DNA of 64,000 nt from Deinandra increscens subsp. villosa (Eukaryota; Streptophyta; Magnoliopsida; Asterales; Asteraceae): assembly GCA_039602395.1 (NCBI GenBank), contig JBCNJP010000003.1, positions 66,899,880 to 66,963,879 of the forward strand. Direction: 5' to 3'. Below, piece after piece: positions 31,266 to 42,556 of this stretch. Below the pieces are notes generated by a model, which made no database searches, was not told the origin of the DNA, and saw only the letters and a list, made by a program, of their open reading frames with translations. The number at the start of each line of letters is the position of its first letter. The first letter of the stretch is position 1. The translations under genes and the position numbers were made by a program.

Positions 31266-31270
31266 GGTCC
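31266..31270 (+). repeat. Left target duplication of Gypsy-1 (ggtcc)
   Basis: The five bases ggtcc directly before the 5' LTR are repeated at 51924-51928 directly after the 3' LTR. Removing one copy with the element restores the LINE codons around VLLGDFN. Confidence 0.9.
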
Positions 31271-31918
31271 TGTTGAGGGTGTATTTTCAAGATGCTCACA
31301 GGAAGCTCACGCAGTGCAGGAATCCTATTATCGTCTGGGAATCCCATTCATCCAGGTATCCTGATTTATTTATTTTTAACTAACCCTCATATTTGTCACG
31401 TGTTTATTTGACCAGGTTTCGACGAAGTCATCAACTACCTCCGAAACTTACGCTCCAGCTAAAGAAGATCGTGGACTAAGTGAACGAAGAGGCCCTTAAC
31501 GGTCAAATTAGTTGGATAATAAGATCCCGGGAATCCCGGAAAGTTTTTTACCATTGTATTTGTTATATAAATCGAGGATTCGATCAGTAGAAACACACGT
31601 TACACACATTGAACACACTTTAGCTCGTTTACGAACGCGCAACATTGTATCACTTAGTTCGGATCGATCAAACCTCCAACCCCTTGTATCTATTTACTTG
31701 ATTATCAATAAAATTGATTAGGAGGCGGCTATTCGGCCGGCTCCCGAGGTTTTTATCCAGGATTCCTAGAGGCAACTCGAAGGATTCTGGAGTTTTCCTC
31801 GCTAAATCATTGTGTCACCATCCTAACTTGGATTACTTGCTCATTTGATCGTTAAGCACACTACCTCACAATCTAAGTTTGGAATACAAGATTCATTTGT
31901 GAATTTTTGACCAAAACA
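31271..31918 (+). repeat. Gypsy-1 5' LTR
   Basis: 648 bp, TGTTGAGGGTG...CCAAAACA. The promoter TATA box TATATAAAT is at 31564-31572. Polyadenylation-like signal tatcaataaaattga at about 31698. It shares sub-family features with the 3' LTR at 51276 (gttacacacattgaacacac; ctaggaggcggctattcgg) that the inner LTR pair lacks. Confidence 0.9.
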
Positions 31919-31921
31919 GTT

Positions 31922-31938
31922 TGGCGCCCACCGGGGGG
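31922..31938 (+). other. Gypsy-1 primer binding site
   Basis: TGGCGCCCACCGGGGGG lies three bases after the LTR; Gypsy-2 has the intact form TGGCGCCCACCGTGGGG. This tRNA-primer complement with TGGCGCC is typical of Tat-type plant elements. The exact tRNA is not determined here. Confidence 0.75.
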
Positions 31939-32004
31939 CAAGTGGTGCTTAATCTTACCAAAATCCCATACCTTATTCACTTCATTTGATCTCCAATCTC
32001 AAAA

Positions 32005-34556
32005 ATGTCAAACCAACAGAAGACTGTTTCGGCCTCTACATCGTCCTCCATTCCTCCTCTTCCTTCCTTTCCAGGAAGCCAGAAGAAGATAATGACCGTT
32101 ACAAGAAAGTGGACGAGCAGCCGAGAAAAACTGATTATCCTGTCTTCACAGGATCCCAGGTTCAATCTGTTGATCCTGTTATTACTAACAATGATTTGTT
32201 TTCCTTGATTAGGCAGGTGAAAAATCAAATGGATCAGCAAGAAAAGACCAATCAAGCAGTGATGAAGGAGATCGAGCAGCTTAAGAAGTTTAAGAAACCT
32301 GTGGAGGAACAAAGTCCTCTATTTCCCAGGCATCTTGACTTCAATGCTTCAGGATCCTCAGATCCGTCTCGCTACAATTACAAATCAGCATTAGGCTTTA
32401 CTACAGCCCCTACAATGACTTCTCAGGCCGCTGGATATGCAGAAAGTACTGCTGGATTCTCAGGAGCTGTCCCACCAGAATCCTCACAGTCACGCTACAA
32501 GGGTCCTTGGGTTCCGCCATTGTCGGGATCCTCAGTCTCGCCGTCTCAAGGATATCCTTTTTCTGCTGGAAATCCAAGCCAGAATCCCCAAGGATATCAA
32601 TACACTAACCCTTCTGTTTCTGTAGGAATCTTCAAGACCAGCTCCTCAGAAGTGCATGATGGAGACGTCATCCCCATGCAAACAGCAGCCACTACAGAGC
32701 CGAGCATCCCAGCGAACTATGGTTACAGTCCCAAGATTCCAGTCCAGAATCTTGGCCTAGGTAATATGTCCAATTCAATCCCTATCGTTTCTAACCAGGG
32801 TGTTCCTTATGATGTAGGTATTCATCCAGGTATCGCCAGGGAGCTCCAGAAGTTGAAAGAAATGATATCAAATGTTCCAGAGATCCTGAAACCTATTCCT
32901 GAGGTTCCTTTGGAAAGCCACAAGATCTCTAGATTTACTTGGCCAATATCCCAAGTAGAGATCCCGAAGCGTTTCCAGACTCCAAGCATGAAGCTTTATG
33001 ATGGAACCACAGATCCTGAGGAACACGTGGTGCATTACCGGGAGCGTATGGAGATCAATCCTATTCCGACAGAAATCAAAGAAGCCTGTCTATGCAAAGG
33101 CTTTGGATCAACCTTAACGGGACCAGCCATGAAATGGCTACTGAGCATTCCTCCTAACACAATTACATCATTCTCTCATTTAGTTAACTTGTTTAACAAT
33201 CAATTTTCTTGCAGCAGAACCTTCGAGAAGCTCACAGGCGACCTGTACCAAATAATTCAGAAGCCAGATGAGCCTCTCAGGGAATACATTGCCAGATTCG
33301 GACGAGAATCTCTTGAGATTCCTAATCTGGATATGGCAGCAACAATGGAAGCCTTTAAAATGGGGCTCTCCAAAGATTCACGTTTTTATGATGATCTTGT
33401 CATGGCTCCTTGTAGGAACCTTGACGAAGTACGCAGTAGAGCCTTGAGATTTATCCGTTTGGAAGATGACAAGAGGATCCACCAAAGATTGGAGGTTCCT
33501 AAATATGATCCCAACAGCAAGAAGGCGGAATCCCCCGGGAAGCCGTATAGATCTCGTCCATACTCCAAACCGGAAAATCACAAAGTCAATGCTGTTGACC
33601 AAGACGATGACGATGAGGAGTATCCTAAAGTATCTGAATACAGTTTTTCCGTTGACATTGGTGGTTTGATGTGTGCTATGCAGGATTTAGGTGAAAAAGC
33701 AAGATGGCCCAGGAAGGATACCAAGCAAGGATCCTGGAAAGACAAGACCAAGTGGTGTGCCTTCCATGAAGATTTTGGCCACCTAACTGACGAATGTATA
33801 GCACTCCGAAAGGAAATCAACTATCTACTCAGCAAGTGGCATCTCAAAGAATTGATAGGCAGAAAGAAGGTCAAGACTCAGGAAACCGACAAGGTGCCTC
33901 AGAGAGCAGCTTCTCCACCCCAGGATGCCCAGATAATCAACTTCATCTCAGGAGGCTCAGACATCTGCGGCACTTCGTATTTCTCAGCCAAGAAGCATGC
34001 TAAGGAATCCAAATCTGAACAGGGTGACAGACCTGTCCGGACGTCCACCCTAACTCAAGACAAACTCATATCCTATGATGAGAGTGACCGTTCTCATGTT
34101 CAGGATCCTCATCATGATAGTCTTGTGGTTACTTTATATATTGCTAATCATTTTGTTCACAGGATCCTGATTGATAATGGAAGCTCAGTAAACATAATTC
34201 GTCTTGATGTGCTAAAAAAGATGGGGATCCCAGAAACTGAAATAGTTGCAAGATCCTCAGTCCTGGTTGGCTTCAGCGGTGAAACTAAAAGCACCGTTGG
34301 GGATATCAGGTTACCGGTATACATAGAGGGGGTAAACTCTATGCAAAAATTATGTGTTATAGATTCTCTCTCTTGTTGCAATATTATTCTTGGCAGGCCA
34401 TGGATTCACGAGATGAAGGCAGTCCCTTCAACCTATCACTAGTGTATCAAGCTTCCTACACCCTGGGGAGTTGTAAGAATTGAAAGCGACCAGCAGGAAG
34501 CTAAGAACTGTTATTCAACTTCGATGAAGAACACCACTAAGGTGACGAAGGGATAG
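32005..34556 (+). pseudogene. gag-pro: Gypsy-1 gag-protease polyprotein
   Basis: By comparison with Gypsy-2 the start is MSNQQKTVSAS at 32005. A frameshift near 32085 moves into the long frame that ends at 34442. A serine/proline-rich N-terminal half is followed by a retrotransposon gag (capsid) domain at about 32990-33480 (MKLYDGTTDPEEHVVHYRERM to SRALRFIRLEDD). The nucleic-acid-binding knuckle WCAFHEDFGHLTDEC (CX2HX4HX4C) is at 33753-33797. The aspartic protease has ILIDNGSSVNII, with the active-site D at 34173, and flap-like VLVGFSGETKSTVGDI. A nonsense codon at 34440 (CAN to TAG by comparison with Gypsy-2) comes before the family stop at 34554-34556. Confidence 0.85.
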
Positions 34557-34562
34557 CAATTA
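34554..34562 (+). promoter_or_regulatory. Candidate stop-codon readthrough site TAG CAA TTA
   Basis: The single in-frame stop between protease and RT is UAG followed by CAA UUA, the exact context of the tobacco mosaic virus type leaky stop (UAG CAR YYA). The RT frame continues in the same phase and has no ATG near its beginning. Gypsy-2 has TAG AAA TTA at the same place (38180-38188). Confidence 0.6.
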
Positions 34563-34791
34563 CAGAAAAAGGCACCTGAAGTGCAGGAGGACAGGGAGCT
34601 GGATGTCAAAGAAGTGCCTCTGGACCCTGGGAATCCTGAAATCAAGGTGCTCGTGGGAACAAGCATCCTAGCAAATGTTGAGCAGGAATTATTCCAACTT
34701 CTCCGAGCTAGAACTTCAACTTTTGCCTGGAAGCATGAAGATATGACAGGTATCCCTAAACATGTAATTACTCATAAACTTGGTTTAGATC

Positions 34792-34796
34792 CTTCT
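34792..34796 (+). repeat. Left target duplication of Gypsy-2 (cttct)
   Basis: cttct is repeated at 45140-45144 after the LTR end. The uninterrupted site in Gypsy-2's own pol reads gatccttcttttaggcc, which confirms the empty site. Confidence 0.9.
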
Positions 34797-35426
34797 TCTT
34801 GAGGGTGTATTTTCAGGATGCTCGCAGGAAGCTTACACAGTGCAGGAATCCTATTAACGTCTGGGAATCCCATGAATCCAGGTATCCTGATTTATTTATT
34901 TTTAACTAACCCTCATATTTGCCTCGTGTTTATTTGACCAGGTTACGACGAAGTCATCAACTACCTCCGAAACTTACGCCCCAGCTAAAGAAGATCGTGG
35001 ACTAAGTGGAAGAAGAGGCCCTTAACGGTCGAATTAGTTGGATAGTAGGATCCCGGGAATCCCGGAAAGTTTGTTAGCATTGTATTCGTTATATAAATCG
35101 AGGATTCGATCAGTAGGAACACACAACTCACTCTCACATTAGCTCTGATAGCATACGATCTCTGTAACACTTAGCCTGATCGATCAAACCTCCAAAACAC
35201 TTGTAATTTTCAGTTTCCTATCAATAAAATTGTGTGGTAGCGGGCTCTTCAGGCCGGCTCCCGAGGTTTTTTTGCTAGGATTCCTAGAGGCAACTCGAAG
35301 AATCCTGGATTTTTCCCTCGTTACATCCTTGTGTTCAGTTTTACATTTCGAACATATTAGCAAGCACACTACCTCACATTCTAAGTTTGGAATACGAAAT
35401 TCCTTTGTGAATTTTTGACCAAAACA
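34797..35426 (+). repeat. Gypsy-2 5' LTR
   Basis: 630 bp, TCTTGAGGG...CCAAAACA. TATA box TATATAAAT at 35090-35098. AATAAAATTG polyadenylation-like signal at about 35224. Confidence 0.9.
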
Positions 35427-35429
35427 GTT

Positions 35430-35446
35430 TGGCGCCCACCGTGGGG
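35430..35446 (+). other. Gypsy-2 primer binding site
   Basis: TGGCGCCCACCGTGGGG starts three bases after the LTR and is the intact form of the site. Confidence 0.8.
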
Positions 35447-35512
35447 CAAGTGGTGCTTAATCTTATCAAAATCCCATACCTTATTCACTTCATTTGATCT
35501 CCAATCTCAAAA

Positions 35513-38182
35513 ATGTCAAACCAACAGAAAACTGTTTCAGCCTCTACATCGTCCTCCATTCCTCCTCTTCATTCCATTCCAGGAAGCCAGAAGAAGACTA
35601 ATGACCGTCAGAAGAAAGTGGACGAGCAGCCGAGAAAGACTGATTACCCTGTCTTCACTAACACCGATTTGTTTTCCTTGATTAAGCAGGTGAAAAATCA
35701 AATGGATCAGCAAGAAAAAACCAATCAAACGGTAATGAAGGAGATTGAAGAGCTAAAGAAATCCAGGAAGCCCATGGAAGAACAAAGTCCTCTGTTTCCC
35801 AGGCATCTCGGTTTCAATGCTTCAGGATCCTCAGATCCGTCTCGCTACAACTACAAATCAGCATCAGGCTTTACTACGGCCCCTACAATGACTTCTCAGG
35901 CCGCTGGATATGTGGAAAGTACTGTTGGATTCTCAGGAGCTGTCCCACCAGAATCCTCACAGTCACGCTACAAGAATCCTTGGATTCCACCATTGTTGGG
36001 ATCCTCAGCTTCGCCGTCTCAAGGATATCCTTTTTCTGCTGCAAACCCAAACCAGAATCCCCAAGGATATCAATACTCTAACCCTTCTGTTTCTGCAGGA
36101 ATCTTTAAGACCAGCTCCTCAGAAGTGCATGATGGTGAAGTCATCCCCATGCAAACAGCAACCACCACAGAGCCGAGCTTCCCAGCGGGCTACGGATACA
36201 GTTTCGGGATTCCAGTCCAGAATCCTGGCCCAGGTAACATGTCCAATTCGATTCCTATCGTTTCTAACCAGGGTGCTCCTTATGATGCAGGTATTCATCC
36301 AAATATCGCCAGGGAGCTCCAGAAGTTGAAAGAAATGATATCAAATGTTCCAGGGATCCTGAAACCTATTCTTGAAGTTCCTTTGGAAAGCCACAAGATC
36401 TCTAGATTTACCTGGCCAATATCCCAGGTGGAGATCCCGAAGCGTTTCCAGACTCCAAGCATGAAGCTTTATGATGGAACCACAGATCCTGAGGAACACG
36501 TGGCACATTACCGGGAGCGTATGGAGATCAATCCCATCCCGACAGGAATCAAAGAAGCATGTCTATGCAAAGGCTTTGGATCAACCTTAACAGGACCAGC
36601 CATGAAATGGCTACTGAGCATTCCTCCTAACACTATTACATCATTTTCTCACTTAGTTGTACTGGGGTTAAAGTGCAAGTTTGGTGATCGGGCTTGGGAA
36701 GCTTGACTTTTGATGATGGAGGCTGATTGGCTTTAGTGTTGTGTCGTGTTCCTTTGTTGTTCTTACCAGTATTTAGCTGGGTGTGCTTTGTCTTTCTTTT
36801 TGTGTTTTACTCTTTGGGGTATGCCCCTTTGAGAACTAGTAGAGATTTCACTCTACTACTTGTACTTTGAAGTTTCTGTTAATACAAAAATCATCGGGGT
36901 AACCCTTTACCCAAAAAAAAACTTGTTTAACAATCAATTTTCTTGCAGCAGGACCTTTGAGAAACTCACAGGTGACCTCTACCGAATAATTCAGAAGCCA
37001 GATGAGCCTCTCAGAGAATATATTGCCAGATTTGGACGAGAATCTCTTGATGAAGTACGCAGTAGAGCCTTGAGATTTATCCGTTTGGAAGATGACAAGA
37101 GGATCCACCAAAGATTGGAGGATCCTAAATATGATCCCAACAGCAAGAAGGCGGAATCCCCCAGGAAGCCGTATAGATCTCGTCCATATTCCAAACCGGA
37201 AAATCACAAAGTCAATGCCGTTGATCAAGACGATGATGATGAGGAGTACCCTAAGGTATCTGAATACTGTTTTTCCGTTGATATTGGTGGTTTGATGTGT
37301 GCTATGCAGGATCTAGGTGAAAAAGCAAGATGGCCCAGGAAGGATACCAAGCAAGGATCCTGGAAAGACAAGACCAAGTGGTGTGCCTTCCATGAAGATT
37401 TTGGTCACCTAACAGACGAATGCATAGCACTCCGAAAGGAAATCAGCTATCTACTCAGCAAGGGACATCTTAAAGAATTGATTGGCAGAAATAAGATCAA
37501 GACTCAGGAAGCCGACAAGGTGTCTCAGAGAGCAGCTTCTCCACCCCAGGATGCCCAGATAATCAACTTCATCTCGGGAGGCTCAGACATCTGCGACACT
37601 TCGTATTCCTCAGCCAAGAAGCATGCTAAGGAGTCCAAATCTGAACAGGGTGACAGACCTGTCCGGACGTCCACCCTAACTCAGGACAAACTTATATCTT
37701 TTGATGAGAGTGACCGTTCTCATGTTCAGGATCCTCATCATGATAGTCTTGTGGTTACTTTATATATTGCTAACCATTTTGTTCGCAGGATCCTGATTGA
37801 TAATGGAAGCTCAGTAAACATAATCCGTCTTGATGTACTCAAAAAAATGGGGATCCCGGAAACTGAAATAGTTGCAAGAACCTCAGTCCTAGTTGGCTTC
37901 AGCGGTGAAACTAAAAGCACCGTTGGGGATATCAGGCTGCCGGTATATATAGAGGGGGTAAACTCTATGCAAAAATTCTGTGTTATAGATTCTCTCTCTT
38001 GTTGCAATATTATTCTTGGCAGGCCATGGATTCACGAGATGAAGGCAGTCCCTTCAACTTATCACCAATGTATCAAGCTTCCTACGCCTTGGGGAGTTGT
38101 AAGAACTGAAAGTGACCAGCAGGATGCTAAGAACTGTTATTCAACTTCGATGAAGAATACCACTAAGGTGACGAAGGGATAG
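35513..38182 (+). pseudogene. gag-pro: Gypsy-2 gag-protease with LINE insertion and deletion
   Basis: Starts MSNQQKTVSAS at 35513, with ATG 86 bp after the LTR. Compared with Gypsy-1 it lacks about 12 residues after YPVFT. The capsid domain is interrupted at 36659 by the L1f LINE tail, which brings a stop at 36704, and resumes at 36922 in the same frame. A 108-bp in-frame deletion after GRESL (near 37051) removes 36 capsid residues present in Gypsy-1; the deletion ends share cttga. The knuckle WCAFHEDFGHLTDEC is at about 37378-37422 and the protease DNGSS at about 37799. The frame ends at the shared UAG, 38180-38182. Confidence 0.85.
36659..36921 (+). mobile_element. L1f: 263-bp 5'-truncated LINE tail in Gypsy-2 gag
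   Basis: It begins within the ORF2 C-terminal codons (VLGLKCK, compare LLGLKCK in L1a). It has the 3' UTR with ggggtatgcccctttgagaac, the hairpin tract ggggtaaccctttaccc (36896-36912) and nine A. In Gypsy-1 the uninterrupted site reads ttagttaacttgtttaac; here ttagtt is followed by the insert and then cttgtttaac, so no target duplication is visible and two A are absorbed or lost. The net size, 261 bp, preserves the gag phase but adds stops. Confidence 0.85.
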
Positions 38183-41100
38183 AAATTACAGAAAAAGGCA
38201 CCCGAAGTGCAGGAGGACAGGGAGCTGGAAGTCAAAGAAGTGCCTCTAGACCCTGGGAATCCTGAAATCAAGGTGCTCGTGGGAACAAGCATCCCAACAA
38301 ATGTTGAGCAGGAATTACTCCAGCTTCTCAAAGCCAGAATTTCAACTTTCGCCTGGAAGCATGAAGATATGACAGGTATCCCTAAACATGTAATTACTCA
38401 CAAACTTGGTTTAGATCCTTCTTTTAGGCCTATACAGCAAAAAAGGAGGAAGTTCGCTCCAGAGAAGAATATAATCATCCAGGAGGAAGTCGACAAGCTT
38501 CTCAAAACAAAGATGATCAGAGAAGTCAAGTATCCTAGATGGCTAGCAAATGTGGTGGTGGTCCAGAAGAAGAATGGAAAGTGGAGAGTTTGTGTCGATT
38601 ACACAGACATGAACAAAGCCTGTCCTAAGGATCTGTTTCCACTTCCCCATATTGATGCTATGGTGGATGCCACGGCTGGTCACGAGATGCTCACCTTCAT
38701 GGATGCTTCAGCAGGATTCCAACAAATTCAGATGGAACCATGCGATCAGGAGCATACGGCATTTATGACTCCAACAGGTATATATTGTTACACTGCTATG
38801 CCCTTTGGTTTAAGAAATGCAGGTGCCACCTACCAGAGGCTTGTCAATATGATGTTCAAAGAGCAACTAGGGGACACGACGATGGAAGTCTACATAGATG
38901 ACATGGTAGTGAAATCCAAAAAAGCTGAAGATCATGTCAGGGATCTCCAAACAGCCTTCGATATCATTGATCAATATAACATGAAGCTCAACCCCTCTAA
39001 GTGCCACTTTGGGGTGCGAGCTGGAAAATTCCTAGGCTACATGGTTACTGAAAGAGGGATAGAAGCAATTCCAGAGCAAATCAAAGCGATCCTAATTTTG
39101 AAGTCCCCATCAAATGTTAAAGAAGTACAAAGGTTGACAGGAAGAATCGCAGCACTCAACAGGTTTATTTCAAGATCCTCAGAAAAAAGTAAGGATTTCT
39201 ATGATATCCTGAGGAAAAACAAGATGTTCGAATGGACTGAGAAGCATGAAGAAGCCCTAAAGTGCCTGAAAGACTACCTGTCAGCAGCCCCATTACTAAT
39301 GAAACCAGAAGATGGGGAGCCGCTATATTTATATCTCGCTGTTTCCGGAAGCTCAATCAGTGCAGTCTTGATAAAAAACCATCAAGGTCAGCAGCATCCG
39401 GTATATTATGTAAGTAAAACTCTGCTAGATGCAGAATCCAGTTCTCAGGAAGCCGGAAATGTCAGGGAGGATGGCTAAGTGGGAAGTCAAACTGAGTGCC
39501 TACGACATCAAATATGAACCAAGAACGGCAATCAAGTCCCAAGCATTAGCTGACTTTGTGGCGGATTTCAGTAGTGACATTGAACCAGAAGTCGAAAAGG
39601 AAGTCCAGCAGCTTGAGAAGCTCAAGGAAGACTGGATCCTCTATACCGACGGCTCCTCAAATGTCAGAGGAACAGGGCTGGGAATCCTGCTAAAATCGCC
39701 ACAGGGGGGACATAATACCTCTATCCATATCCTGTGAATTCCAGGCTACCAACAATGAAGCTGAATATGAGGCTTTAATTGCAGGATTACAGCTGGCTAA
39801 GGATATGGGAATCCTATCTATACAAGTGTTTGTTGATTCTCTCTTATTAACTAACCAATTTAATGGCTCTTATGCAGTGAGAGGGGAGAATCTGATCAAA
39901 TATCTTGATATTGTTAAAAAATTGTCTCTATTTTTCGAAAATTTTAGCATTTCGCAGGTACCAAGAGAAGATAATGCAGAAGCCGACGCCTTGGCAAACT
40001 TGGCTTCATCGCTCAGGATCCCTGAGAATGTCAAAATTCCAATAACTCACATCTTGACGCCAGCGATAGCTCTACAGGAAGCTCAGGCTGTTAACGATGA
40101 TGCAGGTGCAGATGTTGAGAATCCTGAAGATGCTCAGGAATCCTGGACCTACCCGATCTGGAAATATCTCAAAGATGGGGAGATTCCCAAGGGCGAAAAC
40201 CCCAGAGCTTTTCGCACAAAGGTAGTACCCTATACTATAATTGATAATATTCTATATAAAAGATCTCTTGCAGGTGTCTACTTAAAGTGCTTAGAGAAGT
40301 CTGAAGCTCTAGAGGTGCTTGAAGATATCCACAGTGGAGATTGTGGGAACCATACCGGGGGTAGGGCACTGTTCCCTAAAGTTCTCAGATTCGGGTATTA
40401 TTGGCCAACCATGAAGAAGGATGCCGCGAGCTTCTCACAGAAATGCGATGCTTGTCAAAGGCATGGCAATATCCTCCATCAACCCGCTGAGCATCTGCAT
40501 CCTATAGTATCCCCATGGCCATTCATGAAGTGGGGCATGTATATTGTGGGTAAGCTGCCAAAGGCTCCCGGAGGAAAAGTGTTTATGCTTGCCATGACGG
40601 ATTACTTTTCCAAATGGATTGAAGCAGAAGCCTATGTTCAAGTAAGAGAGAAAGAAGTGATATCCTTCATCAAGAGGAACATCCTCACTAGATTTGGGAT
40701 TCCGGCAGAGATCATATGCGATAATGGCTCCTAGTTTATAGGCAAGAGAACAACAAGCTTTTGTGAAAGCTGGGGCATCAAGATGATCGCTTCAACACCT
40801 GTCCACCCTCAGGCTAATGGACAGGCAGAATCCAGCAATAAAATCATTATCAACAATCTTAAGAAGAAGTTGGGCTCCAAGAAAGGTAAATGGGCTGAGG
40901 AGCTGCCATTTGTCCTTTGGGCAGATAAAACAACACCTAAAAATGCTACTGGCCAAACGCCATTCTCGTTAGTATTTGGGGCATAAGCTGTGATTCCTAC
41001 AGAAATGGTACTCCCAACAGCCAGAATCAATTGCCAAGATCCTGAAACCAACAGCCAGAATCTCCTTCAGGATCTCGAAACAGTTGAGGAGCTCAGAGAT

Positions 41101-41376
41101 ATGGCCAGAATCCGAATGGCGCCTTATCAACAGCGGATAGCGAAATCTTATAACAAGAACACCAGGCTGAGAAGATTCCAAGTAGGTGACTTGGTCTTGA
41201 GGAAAGCTTTTCATAATACTACCAATCCTGCTGATGGGAAGTTGGCACCCAAGTGGGAAGGCCCTTACCTTATTGATTCTGAAGAAGGAAAGGGAGCATA
41301 TCGTCTGATAAATATGGAAGGAGAACCTCTGCCAAGAGCTTGGAATGCTGTCCACCTTAAAGCGTACTTTATGTGA
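38183..41376 (+). pseudogene. pol: Gypsy-2 pol: RT-RNase H-integrase
   Basis: In phase with gag-protease after the UAG, with no early ATG. The clean RT frame to 39478 contains VCVDYTDMNKACPKD, FMDASAGFQQIQM, MPFGLRNAGATYQR and an intact catalytic YIDD (38891-38902). A roughly 113-bp deletion at about 39440, relative to Gypsy-1, removes RNase H sequence and shifts the frame. A 6-G run near 39703 causes another shift. Integrase runs from about 39744: zinc part (CDACQRHGN), then WGMYIVG, in which the first catalytic D is Y (40540-40542), CDNGS, a stop at 40732, NGQAES and a stop at 40984. The C-terminal part ends KAYFM at 41376. Confidence 0.85.
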
Positions 41377-42556
41377 GCATCCCATTGAGAATCTCAGGCA
41401 GAATCCCAAGGTTCCTCACTGCATAAATAATCCAAGGTATGTATACTAATCCTATTTCAATTTATTCTTATTATTTTTATGATTCATTACTGACTTAAGC
41501 ATCGGAGTGGTGTTAGCTAAGCTAACACCCACCCCTCACCAAGTGTTGAGTGTTTTGCAGAATTTGAGAATCCTAGAGAAATTTGGGTATATCCCCAGTT
41601 AGAGGTTGGCCACCTCTCCTACGTTTAAGGTGTCCCGCATACCTTCTAAGGTTTGAGAGGCTGACTCCTCTCCTAAGTTTGGGTAATCGCCAGTAGCGCA
41701 CGACCCTCGCCAGTAGCGCACGTTGTCCCCCAGTATGCTAAAGCTGGCCGGACCAGTCCACTCCAGGGGTGGCTGACAATCTTGTCACTGGAGGCTGCTG
41801 GGAGGATTCTCAAGGTTTATAACACTGACGTGTTATCTAAGGTTTTGGCATTTTCATGTCACATACGTATGGGCTTGTCCCCAGTTTTGGCTTAGTCCCA
41901 AGTTTATCGGGCTTGTCCCCAGTTTTGGCTTAGTCCTAAGAATCCCGGGTTTATCCCCAGCTTATTTTTAACTTGTTTACTCTCGGAAGTATTAGCTTCG
42001 GCCGGAGGCCAAGAAGCTTCTCAAAATTGTTTCAAGTTTTGTAGGAAACTTAGACAACTGCTGAGAAAAGTGTATTCAGGATTCCTGTTGGAATCCCAAA
42101 TCAGGTGAAAGAAGATATGATTGTCTGAAATCGGAAAATCGACTAAGGTAAAATTCAAAGGTCAGTTCTTACTGTTTAATCCTGAAAACTAACCTATTAT
42201 GTTATTTAAGTCTCGAATGGTTTTCCAACATACATGTCATTTTCTACTAATTTTTCTAAACCAATCTTATTTATGGAAATTTCAACACAAATCACAACAT
42301 GAGAAGTCAAAAGATACTAATATTATTGATAATTACGGAAGGTTGTGAGCTTCTCAAGCTTCGTCCTGAAAACCTCAGGATCCCTCCACTTGAGAAGCTC
42401 GAAAGTCAAAAGATTGTTTTTAGGAATCCTGGTTTCGTCTTGTAAACACAAGATCCCTCCACCAGGATCCCTACCATTGTTGTTTGTTACTTGTTCATTA
42501 CAGGAAATAGAAAGAGTTTCACCCAAAAGAACCACCAAAAAACATAAAAAGTGGGC
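41377..42556 (+). other. Gypsy-2 non-coding spacer with palindrome and 38-bp repeats
   Basis: This lies between the pol stop and the antisense ORF. A 21-bp palindrome with arms GGTGTTAGCT/AGCTAACACC around one A is at 41509-41529. cgccagtagcgcacg is repeated twice at 41690-41721. A 38-bp unit starting gggcttgtccccagttttgg is present twice (41871-41946). There is no ORF. Confidence 0.7.
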
